The position numbers and the translations under genes were made by a program. Shown piece after piece: positions 54,024 to 64,000 of a stretch of 64,000 nucleotides of DNA (its first letter is position 1; each line of letters opens with the position of its first letter). The notes beneath the pieces were generated by a model. It had not been told where the DNA came from and ran no database searches. It was given only the letters and a program-made list of their open reading frames with translations. This stretch comes from Panorpa germanica (Eukaryota > Arthropoda > Insecta > Mecoptera > Panorpidae). The DNA lies in assembly GCA_963678705.1 (NCBI GenBank), contig OY783206.1:26237807-26301806 (forward strand), written 5' to 3'.

Positions 54024-56052
54024 AAGAAATGTTGGTAACAGATCGAGAGCTCCATGGCTAAGATCATGACCAGTATTTTTATCTCATAAGAAAAGTTTAT
54101 TTATCTTCCATATTAAAAGTAAAATAAGTATGATTTTTATATTTTTAAATTAAATACATTTGTAATCAGTAAAACCTTTTTTTTACTTTTAAATAATAAC
54201 TCAGTAAATAATTTCTTTATTAAAGATATTAATTTTTTTTATTAACTCATAGACATAGACCTTATAGCACTACAAATACTAGCCTATGATGAAAATCTCA
54301 AACTGTCGTTAAATATGATGCTCTAAAAAGAAAAGAATTAATTATCATATTGTTCAATTCACAAAAAAGGAGACTTAAATTATCAATAAACACATTTTGT
54401 ATATCGTTACGACAAAGTTTTTGATCACTTCAGTTCTTCTTAATACAACATCTTGATATGCATACTATATTTAAAGTAAATATATTCATGTCTTTTTAGA
54501 ACCTACTCTATATGTCGTTAGTATGTGCTTATTTAAAAATTGCTACATGTACATAGTATGTACCGTCATGTATATGCAATATATACATATACAAGATATT
54601 ATTTTCACATTATGAAGCATATATTTTGGCTCTACCTTCCTTACTATTCTATTTCCGCTAATATCAAAGTAATTAATTAATGTCATGAGTTTCCATTAAT
54701 TTTAATAAGTATATCTGTAACTGTTTTGCACTTGTAAGAGTCTAAAATATCACAAAGTTGTTATTTCTCATCCGTGTTCTGCAGAAAACTAATATTAAGA
54801 CCTCGTCCACATAGAACAACACGATTTCTAGTTGGATCAATCTTGTTAAGAAGTTTATTTATTTTAATAAGGAGCATGGTACATTTACCAATAAATGATC
54901 TTTAGATAAGTAATATTTTTTCAATTTAATATATATCATCATATATTATGTCATATATCGTATGTATATATCGTTGTATTTTCCTGAATTCATACATTTA
55001 CACATTTTCAAAAAAGTTTAATAAAAAAATAATATACTGGTAGTTATCCTAGTAGTTGATGATGTCATCAAAAGTCGTGTTTTTAAAGTAGCAAATAACT
55101 CAATTATGTTTAAGAATTGTTAAGAGTCGTGGCATTATTGTGATAAAAACTAATAAAATAAATATAAAAAAGTAGAGTTGCAACCGAACCGTAATTGAAT
55201 TTTGTGACAAAATTAATATATGGGACATCTAAATATTGTCCTGAATAGCACGAATGAAATTAATTTCTTATTTATTACTTACGGGCTGACATTTAGTATT
55301 AAATCTTGAGAATTGAGATCCCATTCTCTCTCGCCCGCAATTTGACAGCACATTGTTAAGGTGGGGTCAAATCACATTGAAATTAATGTATAACCATATA
55401 ATTCAGTTAATATTTTACGAAAAGAAACTAATATTTGAAAACAATGCAAATTAATGTATAAAGGCATGTTAACATTTTATTTTTAAATGAAAAATTTTGT
55501 AGCCTTTATTGGTATTCAAAATAATTATGTAGAGTACTTCCGAACTTTAATATTAAAATTGTAAAAAGTACTGTATTTTCGTCTGTTTTATGGTGGTTTT
55601 AATATTGTCAAAACATATTTAAAATCACTGCGTAATATTATCACTTATCGTTAGGAAATAGTTAATACATATGGTTACATTACAAATTTCTAATTTTAGG
55701 TTATGAACCCATATAATATATCGTAGATGACAGAATTTTTTACAGTATTTTATTCATATCAATTCTAACCTAATGGAACAGATAGGAAGATTTGAAAATT
55801 GTATAATTCTTTAATATGTTGTAATTTTAATTATATATAGAAATTGAGCTACAAACAATTAATTAAACTGTCAATTTGTTTCTTATCATATTTCTTATTT
55901 TTTGGTTAACTTTAGCTATGTAAATATCGAGAGATTTTCACTGTATCAAAAGCACAGAATGATGAAACAGAAGAAAATTATTAGTTTTTCTTTACAATTT
56001 CATTTTTAGATTTCTTTTTGTTTTCAGTAAACTTTAATATTGGTGTACTATA
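54024..56052. other. Gene-free interval upstream of zinc-finger gene 56053
   Basis: AT-rich; no exon or transposon end recognised. It ends at an acceptor (gttttcag, near 56028) with a 25-base leader before ATG 56053. Confidence 0.4.
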
Positions 56053-57261
56053 ATGGAGGATTACAAATCTCAACAAATAAAACTAGAAACTGATGTTGGT
56101 TTCAATGAACCAATAGAAATAGCAGATATCAAAATAGAAATAAAAACGGAGCCGGTCGTCACAGAAGCAGCGTTATGTGATGAAAAAACAAAGGAAAGTC
56201 AAAGAGAGCCAAACCACAGTTCAGGAGAAGCTGAACTTTTACCAAAGGCCAATGAGTACTTCATTAAATCGGAGACAAATGTTGATTCATCTGTTTTACA
56301 CTGCCATTATTGCAATCAAGTGTTCCTAGCTGCATCTAAATTGCAGGAACATTTAGTTTCATCTCCTGATTGTAAGAGAACTGAGGATTCTACGGATGAA
56401 AAACTTTCTGAACCGCTGAGTAATGAACAACTACAAAATAATGCACTGAAGCTTTATATTTGTGAAGTATGTAATAAATTGTTTGACAATAAGGCCGAAA
56501 TCATAAAGCATTTGCAAGTACATTCAGCTCCGAAAATACATTCTTGTACTGAGTGCAATAAAACTTTTGGAAATCGTAGACAATTAAAAAAACATATTAA
56601 AATACATTTAGGTTTAAAACCATTTTCTTGCGACGAATGTAGTAAAACGTTCAGTCAATCATATAATTTAAAATATCATAAAAACACACATTTAGCTGTA
56701 AAACCGTTTTCTTGTGACAAATGTACAAAAACATTTAGTCGTCCATCAGATTTAAAACGACATAGAAACATACATTTAGGTTTAAAACCATTTTCTTGCA
56801 ATGAATGTAATAAAACATTTATTCTTTTATGTAATTTAAAACAACATATAAACACACATTTAGGTTTAAAACCATTTTCTTGTGACGTTTGTAATAAAAC
56901 ATTTATTCATTCATCTAATTTAAAACAACATAAAAACACACATTTAGGTTTAAAACCGTTTTCTTGCGATGTTTGTAATAAATCTTTCAGTCAATCTTCT
57001 CATTTGAAACAACATAAAAACATACATTTAGGTTTAAAACCATATTCTTGCGACGTTTGTAATAAAACATATACTCAATCAACTGATTTAAAACAACATA
57101 AAAACACACATCTAGGTTTAAAACCGTTTTCTTGCGATATTTGTAATAAAACGTTCGGTCAATCATCTCATTTAAAATATCACAAAAACACTCATTTGGA
57201 TTTGAAACCATTTTCTTGTGATGAGTGTAACAGAACTGATTCTGAACAGAATCTGATTTAA
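56053..57261 (+). CDS. C2H2 zinc-finger array protein, LGLKP type, truncated by a frameshift
   Basis: Open frame of 402 residues from ATG 56053 (MEDYKSQQIKLE). The acidic N-terminus has psi-K-x-E motifs, followed by a C2HC-like motif (HCHYC ... SPDCKR, residues about 80-105). Nine intact C2H2 fingers follow with LGLKP linkers. The tenth finger starts normally (CDECNRT) but shifts frame near 57236-57250 and stops at 57261; four and a half more fingers continue in another frame to 57620. The product is therefore shortened unless this is a sequence error. Finger 2 (HSCTECNKTF) is intact here, unlike in genes 8122, 11294 and 40254. Confidence 0.8.
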   Translation: MEDYKSQQIKLETDVGFNEPIEIADIKIEIKTEPVVTEAALCDEKTKESQREPNHSSGEAELLPKANEYFIKSETNVDSSVLHCHYCNQVFLAASKLQEHLVSSPDCKRTEDSTDEKLSEPLSNEQLQNNALKLYICEVCNKLFDNKAEIIKHLQVHSAPKIHSCTECNKTFGNRRQLKKHIKIHLGLKPFSCDECSKTFSQSYNLKYHKNTHLAVKPFSCDKCTKTFSRPSDLKRHRNIHLGLKPFSCNECNKTFILLCNLKQHINTHLGLKPFSCDVCNKTFIHSSNLKQHKNTHLGLKPFSCDVCNKSFSQSSHLKQHKNIHLGLKPYSCDVCNKTYTQSTDLKQHKNTHLGLKPFSCDICNKTFGQSSHLKYHKNTHLDLKPFSCDECNRTDSEQNLI

Positions 57262-57620
57262 AACGACATAAAAACTCTCATTTAAAACCTTTTTCTTGCG
57301 ATATATGTACTAAAACGTTTAGTCGTTCATCTTATTTAAAACAACATAAAAACGCGCATTTAGGTTTAAAACCTTTTTCTTGCGATGAATGTAGTAAAAC
57401 GTTCAGCCAAGCGTACTATCTACAGCAACATAAAAACACACATTTAGGTTTAAAACCGTTTACTTGTGACGTTTGTAATAAAACGTTTAGTCAATCATCA
57501 AATTTAAAACAACATAAAAACACACATTTAGGTTTAAAGCCATTTTCTTGCGCTTCTTGTAATAAATGTTTTGCACATGCAGTTTCCTTAAAACAACATC
57601 AAAAAACTCATTTAGAATGA
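57262..57620 (+). pseudogene. Out-of-frame 3' part of zinc-finger gene 56053
   Basis: Reads SDLKRHKNSH then four complete fingers (CDICTKTF, CDECSKTF, CDVCNKTF, CASCNKCF) and the family-typical end HQKTHLE plus stop. The spacer before SDLKRH is 14 nt where 12 would keep frame, so a two-base gain or one-base loss separates it from the upstream frame. Codons are otherwise undamaged, pointing to a recent mutation or an assembly error. Confidence 0.85.
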
Positions 57621-58290
57621 ATAGTTTGAGCGTATTGTTGCACCAGATCTATTCGTGTTCACATTTTCTAACTTAACTTTTATAATTTATAAGCAAATTC
57701 TGTCAACGATTACACGCGAAACCGGATTACAGCATGGCTACTAATATCATAGTATATATTCTCCAAGTACAGAGCACAATGCTTAGTGCTTAATTTTACT
57801 ATTATTTTAGTCAAAAAAATATTTGTATGTTTTAAATATTATAATATTATTAATATAGGTATTAAATATGTAACATATTGGAAATAATAAACAATAGTAA
57901 ATATCAAGAATTTCTACATTTTATGCTAATTAGTAAGACCAAACTTTTTAAAGTGCTAAATGCCCGACTACAAGGCAAACATCTAGATGACGTGTGCGAA
58001 GATATTACAATTGTAAAATTAGATGATTATTCATCAAAGATTAAATATTGGATTGATTTGAAGATATATTCTTTGTGAACGTATTGAATAAAATAAATAT
58101 TTCTTATTAAACTGATTTATTTATACCTAATGTCTAATGTAATGTAATGTCTTACAAATTGCTGTGGACTGAAATTTGTTCTAAGCTTGCAGTCTATATT
58201 ATGTGCAACTATAGTACAGTTTTATAGAAATTAATTCATGGTTGACAAGCCAAATAGAAAACGTTATAGTTATGAACTATTATAACTAAG
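57621..58290. other. Interval with an unassigned 66-codon open frame
   Basis: 57878-58078 is open for 66 codons (MEIINNSKYQEF...) but shows no domain and no splice context, so it is not called as a gene. A fragment at 58207-58235 (tagtacagttttatagaaatta) is a scrap of the CAATTG-MITE. Confidence 0.35.
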
Positions 58291-59030
58291 TTATTCTCCA
58301 TCGGATTCATCTGAATGTTCGTTGTTTTCCTCTCCATCTTCCTCCTCATTGTCTTCTATATTTCCATTGTCATCTTTTACATTTTCATCACAGTCTTATT
58401 CTGCACTTTCATTCTCTTTTACATTGTCATCATCGTCTTTCTCTTCTACATTTTCATTAACACTTTCTTCTGCTTCTACTTGGTCTGATGTATTCTTTAC
58501 AGTTTCATCAGCATCTCGTTTAAGACCTCGTTGTTGAACATTAAGTTCATATAGTCGTATAATATTCACTCCTAACTTGCGATTCTAAAATATGAATACA
58601 TTGTGATTAGTTTTTAGAAAAGTGAAACTGCGTTATATGCAGTAATTAAATAAAAAAGTTGTTTGAAATATTTACCTTCAATCATCGAATTTGAGTGCTC
58701 GTTGTGCAGCTTTAGTCGAATCAAACCTTACAAAACCGCAGCCCTTATCTTTACCAATAACTTTGTCCTTCAACAAATAGTTTAACAAATATTACGTTGC
58801 GAACAGATTTGAAAAAGTGTTTTACATCCGATACGGTTGCACCTACATTTAATAAACAAATATAGTGTATAGTTACAATAATACATCTTTTCATCGAGTA
58901 TTTCTTAAATGGTTATATTTTTACTTATGAAAATCTTACCTTTCAGTATGCCATGTATAAAAACAGAAGGCTGCTGCTCCTTCTTAACACCGTTCTGACC
59001 TTCATTTGTTATTGTTATTCTGCCCTTCAT
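58291..59030 (-). pseudogene. RNA-binding (RRM) protein relic with an acidic tail
   Basis: Three exon-like pieces with intact splice signals. Piece A (about 59030-58940) ends QQPSVFIHGILK before donor gtaaga. Piece B (58842-58676) reads ATVSDVKHFFKSV then, after a one-base shift, GKDKGCGFVRFDSTKAAQRA, which carries an RRM RNP1 motif (KGCGFVRF). Piece C (58584-58291) is a Glu/Asp/Asn-rich acidic tail with an in-frame TAA near 58396. The frameshift and internal stop mark it as a pseudogene; retained introns argue for DNA-level duplication rather than retroposition. The parent gene is not in this window. Confidence 0.6.
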
Positions 59031-59852
59031 TGTTATTGACCTTCATTGACCTTATTATCCCTTTGTTTTCAAGAAATTCAAATTTGATATATAGCTATAA
59101 CTTTATAGAAAATAGGTATACATATTAACATTTATTTCAACCAAAGATTGAAGAAGATTGAAATAATAACATTTATTTCAATCAAAGTTTGAAATAATAA
59201 ATAATTGTAAACAGATTTTAATACCGAAAACGTAAATACAATAAAATAAATAATACATACATTGTGGGAAGTACAGTGTTTCAACTTTGATCACCTTGCA
59301 ACAATTTTAATGATTCCAGTTTGAAATAAATATAAAAATAAAGTTCTAATACTTTTTGTGTAATTGTTTATTTTTAAACTTTTATACAGATCCATCAAAA
59401 ATATAATAAAAACCTAAAATGGAGAATGGCCACATTCTGCCAACCGCTAATGTAAGAATTTTACTCCAGAGCCCATTTTACCATTAGACAAACCTTATTG
59501 GAATAATAGGGCTCTCCATCAGATGCAACTGCCTTTCGTTCGTCAGCAATTCGTTTTTCATATTAGCAAAATTAACAGCATCAGTTCACAAAAAAAAATT
59601 AAAATTGTTCAACAAAACCTGACTGGACTGGTAATAATAACAATTGAACATAATGCAAATTAATTTGCAGGAGTGGAGAACAAAATATTAATTTCTCGTA
59701 ATAATTATTAAATTGCAATTTGCAAAAGTTGCAGTTTTCTTAAATATAGTTCTAAGTATAATACATTTTATTATTATTATTGACTTTAGAAATATTTATG
59801 CTTTATTTAGAAAACCACAACAAATATAACTTAGTCAACACCTAGAATACAC
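59031..59852. other. Gene-free interval
   Basis: Only short local repeats (cattgaccttcattgac near 59035; attgaa(a)taataacattt near 59150). No exon recognised. Confidence 0.4.
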
Positions 59853-61172
59853 CTAGACCTTGACACTTGAATCTAAATGAGTTTTTTGATGTTGCTTTAG
59901 AGAACCAGCTTGTCTGAAACATTTATTGCATAAAGCGCAAGAAAATGATTTTAAACCTAAATGTATGTCTTTATGTTGTTTTAAATTGGATAGATGACTA
60001 AACGTTTTACTACATTTGTCGCAAGAATATGGTTTTATACCTAAATGTATGTTTTTATGTAGTCTTAAATACGATGATCGATTAAACGTTTTATTACATT
60101 CATCACAAGAAAATGGTTTTAAATCTAAATGTGTTTTTTTATGTTGTTTTAAAGTAGATATATGATTAAATGTTTTACTACATTCGTTACAAGAGAATAA
60201 TTTTAATCCTGAATGTGTTTTTTTATGTAGTTTTAAATACGATAATCGATTAAATGTTTTACTACATTCTTCGCAAGAAAAGGGTTTTAAACCTAAATGT
60301 GTGCTTTTATGTAGTTTTAAATTAGATGACCGATTAAATGTTTTACTACATTCATCACAAGAAAATAATTTTAAGCCTAAATGTATGTTTTTATGTTGTT
60401 TTAAATTGGATATATGACTAAATGTTTTACTACATTTGTCGCAAGAAAATAGTTTTAATCCTGAATGTGAGTTTTTATGTAGTTTTAAATGCGATGAACT
60501 AGTAAATGTTTTACTACATTCGTCGCAAGAAAATAAATCTAAATGTGTGTTTTTGTGTAGTTGTAAGTTACATGAACGACTAAACGTTTTACTACATTCG
60601 TCGCAAGAAAATGGTTTTATATCTAAATGTGTGTTTTCATGTAGTTTTAAATCCGACGAACGACTAAACTCTTTACTACATTCGTCGCAAGAAAATAGTT
60701 TTAAACCTAAATGATTATCTCTATGTCGCTGTAAACTAAATGGATGTGCAAATGACTTATTACACTTATTACAAGAATATTTTTTCTTTACTGAGTGTAC
60801 AAGCAAATGATTTATGATATCTGCTTTGTAGTCAAACAATTTGTTACATACTTCACAGATATAGGATTTCTGATTCGCATTAATTTTACTTTGCATTTTT
60901 CTGTTGTTCAACGGTTCGGCGAGATTTTCAACTTGAACTACGAATTTAACGACATACTCATTGCCCCGTGGAAAAATTGTAGCTTCCTCTGAAGTATCAT
61001 GTAGTTCTTCTTTAATATCTGTTGTTATTTCATCACATATCTCTGCTTTGACGACTCGTTCTTCCTTTTTAATGTCTATTTTGATATCTTCATTTACATT
61101 TGCAGTTTTTATTGGTTCATTTAACCTCACATCTCTTTCTAGCTTTCTCTGTTGAGATTTGCTATTCTCCAT
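59853..61172 (-). CDS. C2H2 zinc-finger array protein, 12 fingers
   Basis: 439 residues from ATG 61172 (MENSKSQQRKLE), following an acceptor-like gtttttag about 30 bases upstream. Acidic N-terminus with IKKEE, IKEE and similar psi-K-x-E motifs. Twelve C2H2 fingers; the first is YICEVCNKLFDY and finger 2 (YSCNKCNKSFAH) keeps all four ligands. Most others begin FSCDECSKTF. Linkers are LGLKL, LGLKP, SGLKL and LDIKP. It is convergent with gene 56053 and the most similar to it at the start (ME-x2-KSQQ). Probable nuclear DNA-binding protein; target unknown. Confidence 0.87.
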   Translation of the reverse strand: MENSKSQQRKLERDVRLNEPIKTANVNEDIKIDIKKEERVVKAEICDEITTDIKEELHDTSEEATIFPRGNEYVVKFVVQVENLAEPLNNRKMQSKINANQKSYICEVCNKLFDYKADIINHLLVHSVKKKYSCNKCNKSFAHPFSLQRHRDNHLGLKLFSCDECSKEFSRSSDLKLHENTHLDIKPFSCDECSKTFSRSCNLQLHKNTHLDLFSCDECSKTFTSSSHLKLHKNSHSGLKLFSCDKCSKTFSHISNLKQHKNIHLGLKLFSCDECSKTFNRSSNLKLHKSTHLGLKPFSCEECSKTFNRLSYLKLHKKTHSGLKLFSCNECSKTFNHISTLKQHKKTHLDLKPFSCDECNKTFNRSSYLRLHKNIHLGIKPYSCDKCSKTFSHLSNLKQHKDIHLGLKSFSCALCNKCFRQAGSLKQHQKTHLDSSVKV

Positions 61173-62123
61173 TATAGTATTGCAACTCTGTAGTCTACTA
61201 AAAACAAAATGAAATTAATTTCTACTACAAAAAATATAAGTAATTTGTAGAAAAATTAATCTTAAGTACCATTAAGTACCTTAAGCCATTAAGAAATGTT
61301 AACCATTTGAATTAGTAATTTAGGTTTATTAATCAAACATTTGAATAACAAAGTAACTCTATATTTAATTTAAGTATATATAAGAAGTATGAAATTACCT
61401 TTACATATTAATTTAAGATATTCTCAGCTAAAGATAGCTGCAAATAATTAAATAAAATGCAAATAAAGCAGCTTGCAATGTCATTTAACTGTACCTACTC
61501 AATGAGCTGTCATTGTGAACATATTTGGGTTAATGTATGTATTGTGTTCCTTTATTAGTTAAAAAATATATTTGGCAGGTTCTATGAAATACATATTTTA
61601 CATATTTTCCTGTAATAGAAATATAAATTTCAAATGAAAGTTTACCTTAAATTTGTGAACCTTACAATAAAAACGAAAATATTTTTAACAGTAATTGTTA
61701 AAATAGCAAGAAAAGAATTTCATTTTCCAAATTAAAATTTCGTCTCTTATTAATATTCCAGACAGTTATTTTTGAATGTCTTTTGACATGCTAAACTAGA
61801 GTACAGGATTTAGATAGTTCCATGTTCGGCGGATAGATGTCACTCATAAACTTATAAATGTCTTAAATATTAAATATCACTTAACAAGATAAGGATTTTA
61901 AAATAGATTTAGGTTTCGAAATAAATTAAGGATGTAGAATCACGCCTAGCTGCTAAATTAACCCTTAGTCTCTATTTCAGTATAAAGACTTAGGACGTCT
62001 TAGGGCTAAGACTTAATAATTTAATGTTGTCTTAAAGCTAAACAATACAAAGAAATATACCTTCTATTTTATTTGTGACACAAACCATGTTCTACTATTT
62101 TAAATACAGTATATGTTAGATAT
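61173..62123. other. Gene-free interval upstream of zinc-finger gene 59853
   Basis: AT-rich, probably promoter and first intron of the - strand gene; no exon or transposon end recognised. Confidence 0.35.
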
Positions 62124-62630
62124 TATAATATAGAATTTTGCTCATTGTAACGCCTGGGGTATATGCAACTATAATTACCGCAGCATAGAAGGGTACATTT
62201 AAATCCAAAATTTGAGCTTTCTCCAAAGTTTCCTACCGGGCCCCCTGAATTTCCCAGCGCCCCTTTTATAAAGTTTTGAATTTCTAAATTTTGAAATATG
62301 TTCGCATTAAATAGCATAATACACATGCAAAATTTCAACATTCTCTTTGTTATGAATTAAAAGATATATAGGAAAAAGTAATTATTTTTTTCCAGTTTTT
62401 ACAAAATTACGGGTTTCCAGGAAAGTCAAGGAAAAATCCAAGGACGCGAAAAGTCTTAGAATTATTTTCTCTACGAAATAGGAAATTTTCAAAAACATCG
62501 CCGTACCCGTTTCCGTTTTACCATACGAATTTCGGACACATATAAGAATATAAATATAGACTTGGAACATTATAATATAGGAGTTTGCTCATTGTAACGC
62601 CTGGGGTATATGCAACTATAATTACCGCAG
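62124..62630. repeat. Pair of 60-bp direct repeats
   Basis: 62124-62183 and 62571-62630 differ at about two positions; both contain ctcattgtaacgcctggggt and end attaccgcag. They are 447 bp apart, around an unrelated AT-rich spacer. Confidence 0.85.
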
Positions 62631-64000
62631 ATAATGTAAACACATTTAATAAAATTAAAACATTAATTTTTCAACCTGATGAGATTCACTACCAAGTCTA
62701 GCATTTTCCTTCAGAATTGGAAAGTCTACTGCTTGCAAAATTATAAAAGAAACTATTAATAAAACAGGTTCCCAGTACTTTATCTATAGAAGAAAAATCA
62801 GCATTGTACTTTTCGCAATTTGTGATGCAAATTATAAATTTATATATGTTAACATTGAAGCATATGGCTCTCAAAGTAATGGTGGAATATTGCAAGCTGC
62901 TAGTACTCAGCAGAGATAATGTACTCAGATGATTCGCGGAAAAAGCGAATCACGTTCAGATATATCAGTGGTGTATTGATAAACATATTCAGTAAGGTTT
63001 GCTCCGAAGATAAAGCGTGCTGAAGCGCAAGAACTCCAATACACCCCACTGTACAAGTTGTTAACAGATTCTAACCTTGAACCTAAAACAAAACAAACCA
63101 ATTAGTTCGTATTATTGATGTAAGATGGCAGAGTAAGAAATAAAATGTGTTTTTTAGTGAATGTATCTTTTATTTATTATTAGATATTATGTAATACGCG
63201 GGACTTCAGTACACAAATTTATTCCAATTACTTGTTTCAATGTTATTCCTCAGTATTGCTTAGTATTGGATGAATTAAAATATTCGAGGTCTTTTATTTC
63301 CCCCCTAGCAACTTGCATAATGAAGTCGACCTAATCTTAAAACATCATGCGTCGATGAGATGGCACTACTAATTCCTTAATATAGAGCAAGTAAGACGCA
63401 TCCTCACACATACTAAGAATCAACATATGACATACATGAGATGGCTACATAGCGTCTCTTGCTTGCTCACTCGGACAAATTAGGAGCGAGATATGTTGCC
63501 AATTTAGATTTTAAGGGGAGTTTCATTTTGTGCCATTTTGTGCATCAACCGAGATACATATACATATTGAAGCTTGTCTTTCGAAGTGCAGCTTCACAAC
63601 ATATTTTAATTGCTAATAGACATTCAAATATCGCGATTTTCCGTTAAACCACTACTTCCAATTCGCGACTTTTACATAGTTAGTGCCAACTTGTGACCTG
63701 TAATTATTATTAATTTGTGTAATTGTCTTATAGGTATAAATAAGTTGTATGAATGATTATCGATACTGAGTGTCTGAGCTTTGTGGTTTATTTAAATATA
63801 AGTTATTAAAACAAGAGTGTGTTTATCTGATGCCGTGGATTCCTTTTTGCGTTAACCCGCTACACGGTAGAAATCTGAATGTAATATGTTTCTTATGATT
63901 ACTATATAGGGTAATTATTAAATAAGACTACCCACTTTTGTTTTTCACTTTGTAAAAAAACTACTGCATTTTTATATGTTTTATTATGCTTATTGTATTC
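62631..64000. other. Gene-free right end of the window
   Basis: 63185-63320 is related, inverted, to 47200-47415. Nothing else recognised; short open frames have no family resemblance. Confidence 0.35.

Noticed and set aside
57878..58078. 66-codon open frame with ATG
   Set aside because: No domain, no splice or promoter context, no paralog in the window; could be chance in AT-rich DNA.
58322..58537. Ser-rich open frame on the + strand
   Set aside because: Antisense of the acidic tail of the RRM relic.
1..64000. CRISPR arrays, operons, bacterial regulatory sites
   Set aside because: Split genes, poly(A) signals and eukaryotic transposons show this is nuclear insect DNA; no spacer-repeat pattern exists.

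Overview
The window looks like AT-rich nuclear DNA from an insect, most likely a moth or butterfly. The evidence is short GT-AG introns (67-77 bp in places), a complete jockey-type LINE, an insect fatty acyl-CoA reductase (FAR), small secreted cysteine-rich peptides, lineage-specific C2H2 zinc-finger arrays, and many short non-autonomous DNA transposons. The order is inferred from family content; there is no rRNA or mitochondrial marker to prove it.

Layout. (1) 1-13,750: three C2H2 zinc-finger genes on the + strand (1646, 8122, 11294), an orphan one-finger relic (13658), and a casein-kinase-1-like gene on the - strand (4840-5715). (2) 13,900-19,000: three tandem two-exon genes on the - strand for small secreted Cys-rich peptides; their exons are too short to show as long open frames, and the middle copy is broken by a transposon. 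(3) 19,300-24,270: a tandem duplication carrying two six-finger genes. (4) 24,648-36,127: one complete 11-exon FAR gene on the - strand (478 codons). Its introns hold a complete jockey LINE nested in a MITE, another MITE, and a TTAA-flanked element. (5) 37,700-46,000: a zinc-finger gene on the - strand, a compact two-exon knottin-type (ICK) peptide gene with TATA box and poly(A) signal, and a zinc-finger pseudogene. (6) 46,600-54,050: LINE relics and two paralogous AGC-type kinase genes, each with a 5' UTR intron. (7) 56,000-61,200: two convergent zinc-finger genes, the first with a frameshift, flanking an RRM/acidic-protein relic. (8) 61,200-64,000: gene-poor, with a 60-bp direct repeat.

One MITE family (terminal inverted repeat AATGGGCTTGTGTCCT, about 640 bp when complete) has at least 14 copies here in both orientations. 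It appears to insert at CAATTG. It enlarged FAR introns, damaged one peptide gene, and diverged copies flank the duplicated zinc-finger unit.

The zinc-finger genes form two subfamilies: one with canonical TGEKP linkers (20272, 23172, pseudogene 44567) and one with an LGLKP linker (8122, 11294, 40254, 56053, 59853). All share acidic N-termini rich in psi-K-x-E motifs. Start positions were set on ATG codons or inferred splice acceptors. No transcript evidence was available, so all gene models are inferred from splice signals and reading frame.
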